The notes: a model not told the origin generated them from the letters alone. 64,000 nt of DNA from DATJGF01 sp035495315 (GCA_035495315.1 DATJGF010000129.1:1-64000); one strand, 5' to 3'; positions 9,165 through 18,865 are shown, numbered from the stretch's first letter. Program-made: numbers and translations.

Positions 9165-9764
9165 TCTCTTTCCTTGGTTGCGCCCGCCTAAGAATGGGAT
9201 TCACGAAAGTGAGGTTAGTTCCCGAAGCGTGCCTCTTCGCTTGACAGCGCGTCGAGAGTCGCTGGTTTTTCGGCTATAGGTTGACGAGAGGGCCGTTTGC
9301 TTTTTCTTCTCTGCGCGCTTCGCGGCTCTGCGGTTGTCTTGTCTGCACCTGAATAAACCCTATCAGACGCGATGTCCGCCGAGCGGCAAGCCCCAACCGA
9401 AGATGGAGGGCAGGGGGTGCGATTAAAAGTGGGCGGTGGCGACAAACCCTTTTCAATTGAAAAAGTTCGATCCACCGAGGACCTGGTACACCTCCATAAA
9501 TGGAGGTGTTAATGAGATGAAGCAACGGGGAGCAAAAGCGCATTCGCATCCACTTTTAATCGTGCCCGAGGCAGGGGATGGCAAGAAACGCGGTTGCATC
9601 GTCCTTCAAACGCGTCGCTGGCTGCGAACAATAGGGGTCACTGTCGCTCAATCCCTTATCCATCGGCATGGCCTGCTCCCGGCTGCTGTCATAAATCGTC
9701 GGACAAAAGGTCGTGGCTGGCAAATGGCTGGGGGATCGGCGAACTTAAGCAAAAGCGCATAACC
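9165..9764. other. 600-bp spacer holding a nested inverted repeat
   Basis: The spacer lies between the divergent ferritin-like gene and the DUF2784 gene. Its middle is the structured element at 9420-9562. The flanks show no gene: the open frames seen there have no protein-like composition. Confidence 0.5.
9420..9562. repeat. Nested inverted-repeat element, 143 bp
   Basis: The outer arms CGATTAAAAGTGG (9420-9432) and CCACTTTTAATCG (9550-9562) are perfect inverted copies. Inside them is a perfect 10-bp hairpin, ACACCTCCAT (9488-9497) and ATGGAGGTGT (9500-9509), with a 2-base centre. There is no coding frame. It looks like a miniature mobile or RNA-forming element; no other copy is in the window. 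Confidence 0.55.
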
Positions 9765-10124
9765 ATGTACCGGGCCCTGACGGAACTGACGATCATTGTT
9801 CATCTGCTGTTTATTGTATTTGTCGTCGTGGGAGGTTTTTTCGCGCGTCGCTGGTGGTGGCTGACAACGATGCATTTGATCGCGATTGCTTGGGCCATCT
9901 ACGCCGAACTGGCACCGGGGATTATTTGCCCGCTGACTACACTTGAAAATTATTTCGCTTCGCACGCCGGTCTGGCGACCTATAAAGAGGATTTCGTCGC
10001 GCGCTACCTTGTTCCGATCATTTATCCGGATGAACTGACACCGCTCATTCAATACGTGTTGGTTGGCGTGGTCGTGGTCATTAACATTGTCGCGTATACC
10101 AGCAGGAGAAAGAGAACGGCGTAA
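9765..10124 (+). CDS. DUF2784 membrane protein
   Basis: A 119-residue protein with three or four membrane helices (residues about 5-26, 30-47 and 90-111) and the family hallmark around residues 45-70, ELAPGIICPLTTLENYF. This matches DUF2784, a small inner-membrane family of unknown function. The ATG at 9765 begins right at the conserved MYRALTELTIIVHLLFI start. The longer upstream frame is non-protein-like and is rejected. No operon partner. Confidence 0.85.
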   Translation: MYRALTELTIIVHLLFIVFVVVGGFFARRWWWLTTMHLIAIAWAIYAELAPGIICPLTTLENYFASHAGLATYKEDFVARYLVPIIYPDELTPLIQYVLVGVVVVINIVAYTSRRKRTA

Positions 10125-10226
10125 GGAGCGGCGCGCTCGGCGATCGCGCCCCACCGGGGAATTGAACAGAAGGCAGCGAAGTTAACGAAGGCACGTGTGC
10201 GACAGTGCTAGGAGACAGCTAGAACT

Positions 10227-10345
10227 CATCTCATAAACCCCGACACAGGCTTCCTTTGGTAGGGACGGCTCGCCGAGCCGTCCGGTTTCCTACACAAAAA
10301 CGGGATCGGCCCGCTCGGCGAGCCGGCCCTACCATTTATGAGATG
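10227..10345. repeat. MITE-like palindromic element, 119 bp
   Basis: Terminal inverted repeats CATCTCATAAA (10227-10237) and TTTATGAGATG (10335-10345) enclose two hairpin arms: ACGGCTCGCCGAGCCGT near 10265 and CCGCTCGGCGAGCCGG near 10310. Each end also shares GGTAGGG/CCCTACC. The whole element can fold into one long structure. It has no coding capacity and sits between two small genes, so it is a good candidate for a non-autonomous mobile repeat. Confidence 0.65.
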
Positions 10346-10390
10346 GACTGTAAGCGGGTTCGGGTGCGATTAGGCTCGAAATTGTAGAAC

Positions 10391-10675
10391 TTGACAGACT
10401 TCTGGCAACGGGTCGAGGTTATTGGCGTGAGAAAAGGCCGCGCATTTTTAGCGGTGGCATCGCTGACTGCTGAACCGGTTTTAGTCTACGGCCGCAACGT
10501 AGTCTTTCCGCCGAACCCTGTCGGTATGAAACTGTACCAGGGTCACCATCTGACGGAGTTGCTCGCGCTCTTGATAATAGTTTGCTTGTTTTTGCTGGGT
10601 TTACTTCTGCATCTGGCGCGGCGCAAAACCAAGACCACAGCTCAAGACGACGCCTCCTGGTTTTACGACATTTGA
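10391..10675 (+). CDS. Hypothetical small membrane protein
   Basis: An open frame of 94 residues using TTG at 10391. A strong hydrophobic helix lies near residues 57-75 (LLALLIIVCLFLLGLLLHLA), followed by a basic tail ARRKTKTT. An ATG at 10526 would give a 49-residue single-pass protein that keeps all the membrane-like part, and may be the real start. No family is recognised. Confidence 0.35.
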   Translation: MTDFWQRVEVIGVRKGRAFLAVASLTAEPVLVYGRNVVFPPNPVGMKLYQGHHLTELLALLIIVCLFLLGLLLHLARRKTKTTAQDDASWFYDI

Positions 10676-10782
10676 AGGCGGTTTGGCGTTGTTAAGGCTG
10701 GCACTTAAGCCATCGAAGATTTCGCAGGGTTTTTAAACGGCGGTGCTGGTAATAGGGCGCGATTAACAGCTGACAACACCAG

Positions 10783-11400
10783 GTGAAATCACGGGTCAAG
10801 CTTCCTCTCATCCTCGCGAGTGCCGCGATCGCTCTCGGGCTTTTGTTCGTCGTGATCTCTCCGCGACCAGGAATTTCACTGACTCTCCTGGAATACAAAC
10901 GGTGGCCTCATGGGGCGATGCTATTGCTCAGCAATGGCACTCCGAGCACGATTCGTTATCTTTCTGAGTCCGGTGACACGCCGGCCGGCAACCTGGTTCT
11001 GTGCCTGCAGAAAACATCTGAGCGCTGGACCAGTTCATCGCGCGTAATAAGAAGCACGACAAGCATTGACCCAAGAACTCGCAAATCGGTCGACTTCTTT
11101 TACATGGTGAACCCGGCCGCGCAGCCGAAACCTGGGGACCGCCTGGATATTCTGCAATCGAAGGAACTGCGGCCGGGAGAGCGCGTCAGGTTTTTCGCGC
11201 GATTAGAGCCGGGCGAACTGCGGAAAGTTGGCACGGTTTGCTATTTGCCGCTGAGTCCACTTGAAGAGAAGCTGCGACCGTGGCTGCAACGGCTGCAACA
11301 GTGGTGCCGGATGAAAACCAGTGTGCCCGGTCAAAAAGAAGTGTGGTGCCCGACACTATTGACGATGCCGCCAGAACCGGACCCGGTGGCGGGACATTGA
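10783..11400 (+). CDS. Hypothetical membrane-anchored protein
   Basis: A 205-residue protein beginning at GTG 10783. The N-terminal hydrophobic anchor LPLILASAAIALGLLFVVIS (7-26) is followed by a soluble beta-rich part with LLSNGTPSTIRYLS and a proline-containing PGERVRFFARLEPGEL segment. Proteins of this size and pattern are frequent orphans in Verrucomicrobiota. No function can be assigned. It is probably its own transcription unit. Confidence 0.6.
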   Translation: MKSRVKLPLILASAAIALGLLFVVISPRPGISLTLLEYKRWPHGAMLLLSNGTPSTIRYLSESGDTPAGNLVLCLQKTSERWTSSSRVIRSTTSIDPRTRKSVDFFYMVNPAAQPKPGDRLDILQSKELRPGERVRFFARLEPGELRKVGTVCYLPLSPLEEKLRPWLQRLQQWCRMKTSVPGQKEVWCPTLLTMPPEPDPVAGH

Positions 11401-11896
11401 GAGGAAACGGCGCGCTCTTAAACGCAGTGGCGAGAAGTTCGCAGAGATTTTGAGAACTTGAGGTTCTGCGTTTATGAGATTTTGGTTGAATGTTTTCTTC
11501 CGGTCTTCGCGCCTTAGCTGTTCAAGTTGCAGCAACAGCGAAGACGGGAAGGTGCGAAGAAGATGTTTTTAAGCGCATTTTCTTTGTGGTGGCTATTGAA
11601 TTTTTGCTTCGCGCTTCGGACTGGGGTGTGGCAGAGTTCGTCCGTGCCCCTTTCTGATTACAAAGCGTGCTTGGTCTTTCCTTTTCCCGGGTGGAAAAGG
11701 CCGGACTGGATAGCGCTCCGGTCCTACTGTCTTCAGAGTCGGCAGCAAGAGCTTTCAAGTCTTTTGAAAGATCGCTGCTTTCCCAGCCGGTTTATCCACA
11801 GGAACTGCTTATCACAGGGCCATCGATTGAACGCATTCACAACATTCACTCAAAGCTTTCCTCGCAACCTCTGCATGGAATTCCCGCAGATAAGGA
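11401..11896. other. 496-bp spacer with a long imperfect hairpin
   Basis: CTTCCGGTCTTCGC (11497-11510) pairs with GCGAAGACGGGAAG (11538-11551) at 13 of 14 positions around a central CTGTT/AACAG. It could end transcription from the upstream gene or be a dispersed repeat. Open frames across 11527-11937 lack protein-like composition and are not annotated. Confidence 0.45.
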
Positions 11897-14602
11897 ATGA
11901 AAAAGGAAATAAGCTTGAACCTGATCACCAAAGCTAAAACCATTATGGCGCGATTCTATCTAAGAGGTCTATCCGCAAGGCACGCTCACCGATGGCTACC
12001 AGTCCCTTTGGCACTCGCGTTGATCTCGGGCGCCCGAATGGATGCAACTGCGCAATCGACGAACCTTATCCAGCGGAGCTCCACTAACACGCTTAGGATG
12101 CCGCTGGTTCCGCAGACTTTCGGTTATAAGACCGCATCGGCTTTCGGCACAGTGACGTTCAGTACCCCGGTCGCTATCCGCACCCCGATGGGGGAGACCA
12201 ATCGGCTGTTTGTGGTCGAGCAAGGGGGAAAGATTTTCGTCGTCACGAACCTTGCCGCGCCAAACAAGACGCTGTTTCTCGATCTGTCGCGGCAGGTTCT
12301 AGTCGGGCAGGTGGCGGGACTGTTTGCGCTGGCCTTTCATCCCGGCTACCAGACCAATGGTCTTTTCTTTGTTGGATATAATCTCAACACCACCACCGCA
12401 GCCGGTACCGGTTCACATTACCGCGTGTCCCGTTTTTCGGTTTCCCCCGACAATGCTAACGGCGCTTTGACGAATAGTGAAGTGCCGTTGATCACTCAGC
12501 GCTACACTGGAAGTGGCCTGTGCGACGATTTGTTGTTTGGACCCGAGGGTTATCTTTACATCGCGGTTGGCGACCCGAACATGGACTCCGGCGGAACGCC
12601 GCAGACAATCACTGCGAATCTTTATGGCGGAATTTTGAGAATCGACGTCGATAACAATCCGGGCAACCTCGCTCCCAACCCGCACCCGGCTGTGACGACT
12701 AATTATTCCATTCCGTGGGACAATCCATTCGTCGGGATAACGAATTTCAACGGAACCCCGGTGGATCCGGCCAAGGTGCGGACAGAATACTACGCGGTTG
12801 GTCTGCGGAATCCGTGGCGGATGTCGCTGGACCCATTGAGCCGACTATTGTACGTCGGCGACCCCGGAACCAGTGCGTACGATGAGGTGAATACCATCAG
12901 CAAAGGAGGGAATTATGGATGGCCATATCGGGAAGGGACGGGTTTGGGCCCTCAGGCAAGCGCTCCGGCAGGTGTCCGTTGGGTAAATCCCATCTATCAA
13001 CACACCGGGGGGGCAGTCATTGGAGGCGTCGTTTACCGCGGCACCAATTGCGCCCAATTACAGGGCGCCTATATATTTGGCGACTGGGTAGCGGGTCAAA
13101 TCTCATCGCTGCGCTATGCGGGTACGAATCTCGTTTCGGCCCAGGTAGTCGCTGGCCAGGGAGGAGTCGTGGGGTTCGGCTTCGATCCCAGCAATGGGGA
13201 CCTGCTGGCGGTCAGTCGTGAAGGCGGGCAAGTGATGCGACTGACCTACAGCACGAATTTGCTTGGCACCGCACTGCCTCCGACGCTCGCTGACACGGGT
13301 GTTTTCACCGACACGGCAACGCTCACGGCAAACGCCGGCATCATCCCTTATGACCTCAACGTGCCTTTCTGGTCGGATAACGCCAGGAAAACGCGCTGGT
13401 TTTCTGTCCCGGGACTTACCAGCACGATCATTTTTAACAGAGACGGCAACTGGTCGTTTCCTTCGGGAACAGTCTGGGTAAAACATTTTGAATTGGAACT
13501 GACCAATGGCGTCGCCGAATCGTCGCGGCGCCTCGAAACTCGCCTGCTCGTTCGCACAGGGACGACTCTTTATGGGGTTACCTACCGCTGGGGTGACTCC
13601 CTCACGAATGCTGTGCTGGTTCCGCCTGATGGCTTGGATGAAACCTTTACGATCTACGACCAGGGGAACGTCAGGACGCAGATTTGGCATTATCCCAGCC
13701 GAAGTGAGTGCCTTACCTGTCATACTCCGCTGGCCGGCTTTGCGCTGGGATTCAAAACAGCCCAACTCAACCGCGACTTTGATTACCCGGGCGGCACCCA
13801 AAACCAATTGCGCGCAATGAGCGACGCGGGTTACTTCAGCAAAGCCTTGAGCGGCTTCCACACTATGCCCGCACTTTCTAGTCCGACCAATGCCACGGTC
13901 AGCCTCGAGTTTAGAGTCGTTTCCTACCTTGCGGCGAATTGCGTTCAGTGTCATCAGCCTGGAGGAGCCGCGCTGGGTTTGTTCGATGCACGATCGACAA
14001 CACCACTATCAACCTCGGGTTTGATCGACGGCCCGCTGGTGAATGGCTTTGGAGATCCGGACAACCGCGTCATCAAGCCGGGCTCGCAGGACCATTCGGT
14101 TCTGTTGACTCGCATTGCGAACCTTGGTCCCAATCACATGCCGCCATTGGCTACATCTGTCCTTAACCAGTCGGCTATCGAGCTGGTCAGCGCCTGGATC
14201 ACCGGCAGTTCAACTAATTATGTTTCGTACGCAGATTGGCAGCAGTTCTATTTCGGTTCGACGAATGCGCCGGGGTCAGCTTCCGGGGAAGATCCCGATC
14301 ACGACGGCGCCAACAATGAACTGGAATATCTTACCGGATCGAATCCGTTGCAGGCCGGCGACGGCTGGGGAATCCACATTGGAGCTGCCGATGGAGCCGC
14401 TGAGATTGATTTTACGCGGATTGCTAATCGTGGGTTCGAAGTTCAATGGACGACGAATATTTCTCTCTCCAGTTCGTGGCAACCCTTGGACGTGCCCGGC
14501 AATGAACCACTGTTTGGAATTACCAATTCGCACGTGAGGGTGCAAGATACACTCACCGACGCACAAAGCAGATACTATCGCGTAAGGGTCTTTGAACCAT
14601 AG
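11897..14602 (+). CDS. Exported Glucose/Sorbosone dehydrogenase with C-terminal cytochrome c motifs
   Basis: A 901-residue secreted protein. After a signal segment (LPVPLALALISGARMDATAQ) comes a Glucose/Sorbosone dehydrogenase six-bladed propeller, about residues 70-460, with GLFALAFHPGYQTNGLFFVG, FGPEGYLYIAVGDP and YAVGLRNPWRMSLDP. The second half carries two haem c sites: CLTCH at 605-609 and CVQCH at 682-686. A short calcium-type DPDHDGANNE linker and a beta domain ending YYRVRVFEP follow. By family analogy it oxidises a sugar or aldose with PQQ and passes electrons through its own haems. An alternative start is ATG 11945. It is a single gene. Confidence 0.85.
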   Translation: MKKEISLNLITKAKTIMARFYLRGLSARHAHRWLPVPLALALISGARMDATAQSTNLIQRSSTNTLRMPLVPQTFGYKTASAFGTVTFSTPVAIRTPMGETNRLFVVEQGGKIFVVTNLAAPNKTLFLDLSRQVLVGQVAGLFALAFHPGYQTNGLFFVGYNLNTTTAAGTGSHYRVSRFSVSPDNANGALTNSEVPLITQRYTGSGLCDDLLFGPEGYLYIAVGDPNMDSGGTPQTITANLYGGILRIDVDNNPGNLAPNPHPAVTTNYSIPWDNPFVGITNFNGTPVDPAKVRTEYYAVGLRNPWRMSLDPLSRLLYVGDPGTSAYDEVNTISKGGNYGWPYREGTGLGPQASAPAGVRWVNPIYQHTGGAVIGGVVYRGTNCAQLQGAYIFGDWVAGQISSLRYAGTNLVSAQVVAGQGGVVGFGFDPSNGDLLAVSREGGQVMRLTYSTNLLGTALPPTLADTGVFTDTATLTANAGIIPYDLNVPFWSDNARKTRWFSVPGLTSTIIFNRDGNWSFPSGTVWVKHFELELTNGVAESSRRLETRLLVRTGTTLYGVTYRWGDSLTNAVLVPPDGLDETFTIYDQGNVRTQIWHYPSRSECLTCHTPLAGFALGFKTAQLNRDFDYPGGTQNQLRAMSDAGYFSKALSGFHTMPALSSPTNATVSLEFRVVSYLAANCVQCHQPGGAALGLFDARSTTPLSTSGLIDGPLVNGFGDPDNRVIKPGSQDHSVLLTRIANLGPNHMPPLATSVLNQSAIELVSAWITGSSTNYVSYADWQQFYFGSTNAPGSASGEDPDHDGANNELEYLTGSNPLQAGDGWGIHIGAADGAAEIDFTRIANRGFEVQWTTNISLSSSWQPLDVPGNEPLFGITNSHVRVQDTLTDAQSRYYRVRVFEP

Positions 14603-14654
14603 TGGTTCAACAGAGACAATAGCAGAACAGTCGCGACTCCTTGCCGGAACCGGC

Positions 14655-15866
14655 TCATTTCCGCCCGTATTTATTCATTGCCCAACGCAGTGCCGCCTCC
14701 TCGCCGAAACTCTTGTTCCGGTCGAGGTAACTGATCCAATCCTGGTCCGACATCGATTCCAGCAAAGCCTCATTCTCCTTGAAGAGCGTTGAAATCGCCA
14801 TCTTTTGCTGAGTGAGCTGCTCGAGCCGCTGTTGGACGGTCTGACCGGAGTTGCCATACAGGCTGTTCGGGTCCATCGCGCTCAAAGCGATACGCTCAAT
14901 AGCCATTCCGACCAAATGGCTGATGGCCGGATCACTGGCGGAATAGCTCTGCCCCAGGCCGACCGCAAGTTGCAATATAGCCTGCGCGGAGGCCTCGTCG
15001 CCGGCCTGCCGGTAGGATTTGGACAGTTCCACCGTCTGCAAACCGAGTTGCTTCAACTCCGCAAGCTGCGGTAGTTCCACCTGCTCCGAACCAATCACCT
15101 TGGCCTCGGCGAGCGAGTAGCCCGCCACAAGATAGGCTTCTTCATCATCCTGCCACCGGTTGACCGTGTAGTCCTGGAACTGGCCCTTGCCGGAGGCCGC
15201 AATGAGTTCCTGGACCCCCTGGTCCATCTGGCCGGCTTTGAAATACTCCCGGGCCGACAGATAATTCGCTAAGGCATTCTCCGGCGCACTCAGCTCAAAC
15301 GCATTTAACCATTGGCGTCGCTGTTCGGGCAACAAATCCTTCGCAAACACCGCCTCAAACGCGACGTGCGGGTCGTTGGGGAACTTCTCCATCGCCTCCT
15401 TGAGCAGGGCCGCGTTTCCGCTCGTGCGATAGCCCGTCAGAAGACTGGCGGCATTGCGGCCGTTGGCCTTGAGATAAACCTCCACCTGGGCGGCGTCCAG
15501 TTTGGTCGCTTTGTCTTTAAGCCGGGTATAGAAATTGGGCGACTGCAAAGGCTCCGGCGACGAGTCGGCGTGTTGAACTGTGGTCTGCAGCGCTGGAGCC
15601 GGCAATCGCGGGGCGTGTCTGGCGGAGGTCTCCGCCAACCGCTTCAGCGCCTCGTCTCGCTCGTTCTGCAATTGCTGAACTTGCTCACTGAGTCGCTCCG
15701 CCCTTTTTTCTTGGCGTGCAGCTTGGCCCGCCTCGTAGATGGCCGCGACAAGCGCGGTGACCAGCAGCAGTCCCGACAACAGTTGACCTCCCCGCGGCGG
15801 AACCGGAATGCCCTGTGGCTCCGCTGGGGCCCTGTATGAACGGCTGACGCTACCCGCGTTCTTCAT
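14655..15866 (-). CDS. Membrane-anchored coiled-coil protein, helical-repeat rich
   Basis: A 403-residue protein. One membrane helix lies near residues 28-46 (LLSGLLLVTALVAAIYEAG). It is followed by a charged coiled coil (about 50-82, AERLSEQVQQLQNERDEALK) and a Pro/Ala linker. The rest is an all-helical region with TPR-like periodicity (FPNDPHVAFEAVF, AREYFKAGQMDQGVQELI). It is probably a bitopic inner-membrane protein with a periplasmic helical domain. No family name can be given. It is convergent with the dehydrogenase gene on its right-hand neighbour's side and transcribed alone. Confidence 0.65.
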   Translation of the reverse strand: MKNAGSVSRSYRAPAEPQGIPVPPRGGQLLSGLLLVTALVAAIYEAGQAARQEKRAERLSEQVQQLQNERDEALKRLAETSARHAPRLPAPALQTTVQHADSSPEPLQSPNFYTRLKDKATKLDAAQVEVYLKANGRNAASLLTGYRTSGNAALLKEAMEKFPNDPHVAFEAVFAKDLLPEQRRQWLNAFELSAPENALANYLSAREYFKAGQMDQGVQELIAASGKGQFQDYTVNRWQDDEEAYLVAGYSLAEAKVIGSEQVELPQLAELKQLGLQTVELSKSYRQAGDEASAQAILQLAVGLGQSYSASDPAISHLVGMAIERIALSAMDPNSLYGNSGQTVQQRLEQLTQQKMAISTLFKENEALLESMSDQDWISYLDRNKSFGEEAALRWAMNKYGRK

Positions 15867-16008
15867 CCCTGGTAAGTTGGACCAGACGCCCGCCTAACCC
15901 TCACGGACTAATCCGGTAAAAGAAATTTGGAACTGTTCAGTTTCTCAAAAAGTTGAAACTTGGAATCGGCTTGCCGGGTATTAAACTCACGAACACGATT
16001 ATCTTGCT

Positions 16009-17292
16009 ATGAAAAGACTATTGCTCATTGGGTCTCTTACGTTGGGCTTTGCCGGCAGCCTGTTTGGGGCAGAGTCATCGAACGTCACCGTTTCCGCCAA
16101 GGTGCTGGAGAGTTACGTTGGCCAATACGAATTGATGCCTGGAATGGTGCTGACGATCCGGAAAGAAGGGGACCGTCTCACGGGCCAGCTGACGGGTCAG
16201 CCACGTTTGCGCCTCACGCCGACATCCGAAACTGATTTTCGCGTTAGCACTGTAGATGCGTCGGTAACGTTCGTGAAAGACAAGGACCAGAAAGTAACGC
16301 AACTGGTCGTGCACCAAAACGGCGATCACGAAGCTTCCAAAATCTCCAGCGAGGTTCCCAAGGAGCCCGTTACGGTAAAAGTGGATCCGAAAATCTACGA
16401 TGCCTATGTTGGGCAATACGAGTTGGGGGCAGGGGACGTGCTGACGGTCCGCCGTGATGGGGATAAACTACGCGTTCAATTGACAGGCCAACCCAATTTC
16501 CAGGTCTTTCCGGAATCGGAGACCAAGTTCTTCTATAAAGTAGTGGATGCTCAACTGACGTTCGTCAAAGACCCCGCCGGCAAAGTCACCGAGGTCGTTC
16601 TGCACCAAAATGGTGATAAAAAAGCGCGCAAAACTTCCGATGTCGCGCCGCCGATAAAGTCGCCGGATCTGTCCAAAATTCCAGCCCGGGATCCAAAAGC
16701 TGACGCGCGGTTGATCGACCTGACTGGAAAGTATAACGCACTACTGACCGAACAATGGCATCCGGATGCGAACGGCCTGCCCGAAGGTGTCAACAACCTC
16801 GCGAACCTGCCGCGTGGGATCCAAAAACTTGGCGATACTGAATTCGATGTGCGGGGGGTAATTCAATTGACCGGCACACAGGCCGAATTCGCAGGCGCGG
16901 CTTTTCCGGACGCGCAAACCGCTATCAAAGTGGGGCAGAAATGTAAGCGGCTGCAGGTGTTGCAAGCGACCGGCTGGCGCACCGAAGACGGGACTCCGAT
17001 TGGAAAATACGTGCTGCATTACGCCGGCGGGGCCCAGGCGACGCTGGATATCATCTATGGGGTAGATGCGCGGGATTGGTGGTTGTCCAGCAGCGAGCCC
17101 AAAGACGCTAAGATTGCGACGATCGCCTGGTCGGGTTCGAATCCCGCCGCCGATGCGGTCGGAGGTTCGCTGCGGCTGTTTAAGAGAACTTACGACAATC
17201 CCAAGCCGGAATTGGCGATCGAGAGCATCGATTTTGTTTCGACCCAGTCCGAATCTGCGCCGTTTCTTGTCGCTCTGACGCTGGAGAATTGA
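16009..17292 (+). CDS. Exported protein with two tandem DUF3471-like domains
   Basis: A 427-residue protein with a clean signal peptide (MKRLLLIGSLTLGFAGSLFG). It has two copies of a ~90-residue beta domain, residues about 30-112 and 125-212. Each has YVGQYEL, a V-L-T-[IV]-R core, QLTGQP and LVVHQNGD or VVLHQNGD. This pattern matches DUF3471, which often follows serine beta-lactamase-family domains, but no such domain is present here. The C-terminal ~200 residues (IDLTGKYNALLTEQWHP onward) form another unrecognised beta domain also seen in exported Verrucomicrobiota proteins. Function unknown. Confidence 0.8.
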   Translation: MKRLLLIGSLTLGFAGSLFGAESSNVTVSAKVLESYVGQYELMPGMVLTIRKEGDRLTGQLTGQPRLRLTPTSETDFRVSTVDASVTFVKDKDQKVTQLVVHQNGDHEASKISSEVPKEPVTVKVDPKIYDAYVGQYELGAGDVLTVRRDGDKLRVQLTGQPNFQVFPESETKFFYKVVDAQLTFVKDPAGKVTEVVLHQNGDKKARKTSDVAPPIKSPDLSKIPARDPKADARLIDLTGKYNALLTEQWHPDANGLPEGVNNLANLPRGIQKLGDTEFDVRGVIQLTGTQAEFAGAAFPDAQTAIKVGQKCKRLQVLQATGWRTEDGTPIGKYVLHYAGGAQATLDIIYGVDARDWWLSSSEPKDAKIATIAWSGSNPAADAVGGSLRLFKRTYDNPKPELAIESIDFVSTQSESAPFLVALTLEN

Positions 17293-17412
17293 ATAAAAAG
17301 CTGAAGTACACAGCGAACACGCGAAGGCGCCAAGAAGCTGGTTTCTTAGCGTCTTAGCGTCTTCGCCGTTTAATTTCTCCGGGTCACGAGCAGGGCAGGG
17401 GGCGCCGCACGT

Positions 17413-18666
17413 TTACTCCGACACAACGACGGAAAAGACGCCCGTGTCCAATCCCAGAATGTACAACTCGCCATCCGCGTCTTCGGCGAAACTGGCGATG
17501 TTCTTGGGCTGGGTTAGCAGTGTTCCGTAATCTGTGACTTTCCCATCCTGGTATCGAAGCCCGAAAACCGTGCCCAGGTTGTAGTCGCCATAGAGGTAGA
17601 CGCCTTGCAGACCGGGATATTTCTTCCCGCGATAGACATAGCCCCCGACAACGCATAGACCGGTGCCATGTTTGGAGAACTTCGTTTGGGGCAACAGGTC
17701 GGGGCGGTGCGGATATTCGATCACCGGTTCGGCGTATTGCGCGCCCGTAGGGCCCGGCTTGAAATGGTGAAATGCCTCGCGCACGCTCCAGCCATAGTTG
17801 CCGCCTTTGGTAATGAGATCGACTTCCTCCCACAAGTCCTGGCCAACGTCGCCCGCCCATAGATCTCCCGTCTGGCGATCAAAGCTGTAACGCCACACAT
17901 TTCGCAATCCATACGCCCAAATCTCTTTGCGCGCTCCCAGGCCCGACATGTCCGGTTCGTTCACGAACGGATTATCCGCAGGAATTGCGTAAGCCAGTGT
18001 TTCCCGGCGAGGTCCCGCCTGGATTTCGCCGCGGCCGGTCGGATCAATGCGCAGCATCTTTGCCAGCAGCGTCGCCGTATTCTGGCCGCTGCCAAAAGGA
18101 TCGCACGCGGCACCGCCGTCACCTAAAGCGATGTAGAGATAACCGTCGGGCCCAAAGCTGATTTGGCCGCCTTTGTGATTCCCAAAAGGCTGCGGCACCT
18201 CCAGCAGGATACGCTCCGATTGCAGGTCCGCCTGGTCCGGGTCGGCGGTCGAAACTCTGAATTCGCTAATGACACTGCGTCTCGGGTAGAGGGCTCCAGC
18301 CTGTGAATTCTGCTGGTTATAATAAATGTAAAAAAGATTGTTAGTCCTGAAGCCGGGGTGAAACGCGATGCTCAGCAAACCCTCTTCGTTATCCACAAAA
18401 GGCTTGCGATCAACAATGTTCAGGAATTCCTTTGACGCGCTGCCGTCGCTTCCTTTTTGAACGATTAAAATGCGACCATCCTGTTGGATGATGAATAGCC
18501 GACCTGAGCCATCCGGCGCTTCCGACATCCAAAGCGTTCGCTTCAGAGACAACTGAGGGAAAATCGGTCGCATCTCGATCTTAGGTAATGACTCGGCTGC
18601 GCCGGCCGGAATTGCGGCGAGCGCCAGGGCGAACAAAATCGATCTGCTAAATGACGGGCGATTCAT
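17413..18666 (-). CDS. Exported Glucose/Sorbosone dehydrogenase (PQQ-type)
   Basis: A 417-residue secreted protein starting at ATG 18666 with signal peptide SRSILFALALAAIPAGAAES. The whole mature part is one six-bladed propeller of the Glucose/Sorbosone dehydrogenase family: GLLSIAFHPGFRTNNLFYIY, SFGPDGYLYIALGDGG, YGLRNVWRYSFD, GGNYGWSVRE. Unlike the gene at 11897 it has no CxxCH, so any electron transfer would need a separate cytochrome. The substrate is unknown. An upstream extension to 18723 is open but adds only a polar, non-signal leader. Confidence 0.87.
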   Translation of the reverse strand: MNRPSFSRSILFALALAAIPAGAAESLPKIEMRPIFPQLSLKRTLWMSEAPDGSGRLFIIQQDGRILIVQKGSDGSASKEFLNIVDRKPFVDNEEGLLSIAFHPGFRTNNLFYIYYNQQNSQAGALYPRRSVISEFRVSTADPDQADLQSERILLEVPQPFGNHKGGQISFGPDGYLYIALGDGGAACDPFGSGQNTATLLAKMLRIDPTGRGEIQAGPRRETLAYAIPADNPFVNEPDMSGLGARKEIWAYGLRNVWRYSFDRQTGDLWAGDVGQDLWEEVDLITKGGNYGWSVREAFHHFKPGPTGAQYAEPVIEYPHRPDLLPQTKFSKHGTGLCVVGGYVYRGKKYPGLQGVYLYGDYNLGTVFGLRYQDGKVTDYGTLLTQPKNIASFAEDADGELYILGLDTGVFSVVVSE

Positions 18667-18865
18667 GGCCGCGGAGTGAAACAGGATCGGGATCCGAAGT
18701 AAAGCCCGACCCGGACCCGGCATTGCGTGGTCCGCCAGGCCCTCTGCACGATTGCGTCAACAAATCTTTTTGATCGCTCTTGCGGACGGAATCGGTAATT
18801 GTTCAGGTAAGATGTACGGAAGCTAAACTTAAACCATCATTCAAACAAGCAGCAGCGCTACGCCT

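Noticed and set aside
11527..11937. 136-residue frame before the sugar dehydrogenase
   Set aside because: Composition is not protein-like, it overlaps the signal peptide of the next gene, and it begins inside a hairpin.
13103..13954. 283-residue minus-strand frame
   Set aside because: It is antisense to the sugar dehydrogenase/cytochrome gene, which has clear motifs on the plus strand.
17128..17146. GGTTCGAATCC, a tRNA T-loop-like string
   Set aside because: It lies inside the DUF3471-type gene and no acceptor or anticodon stem can be formed around it.
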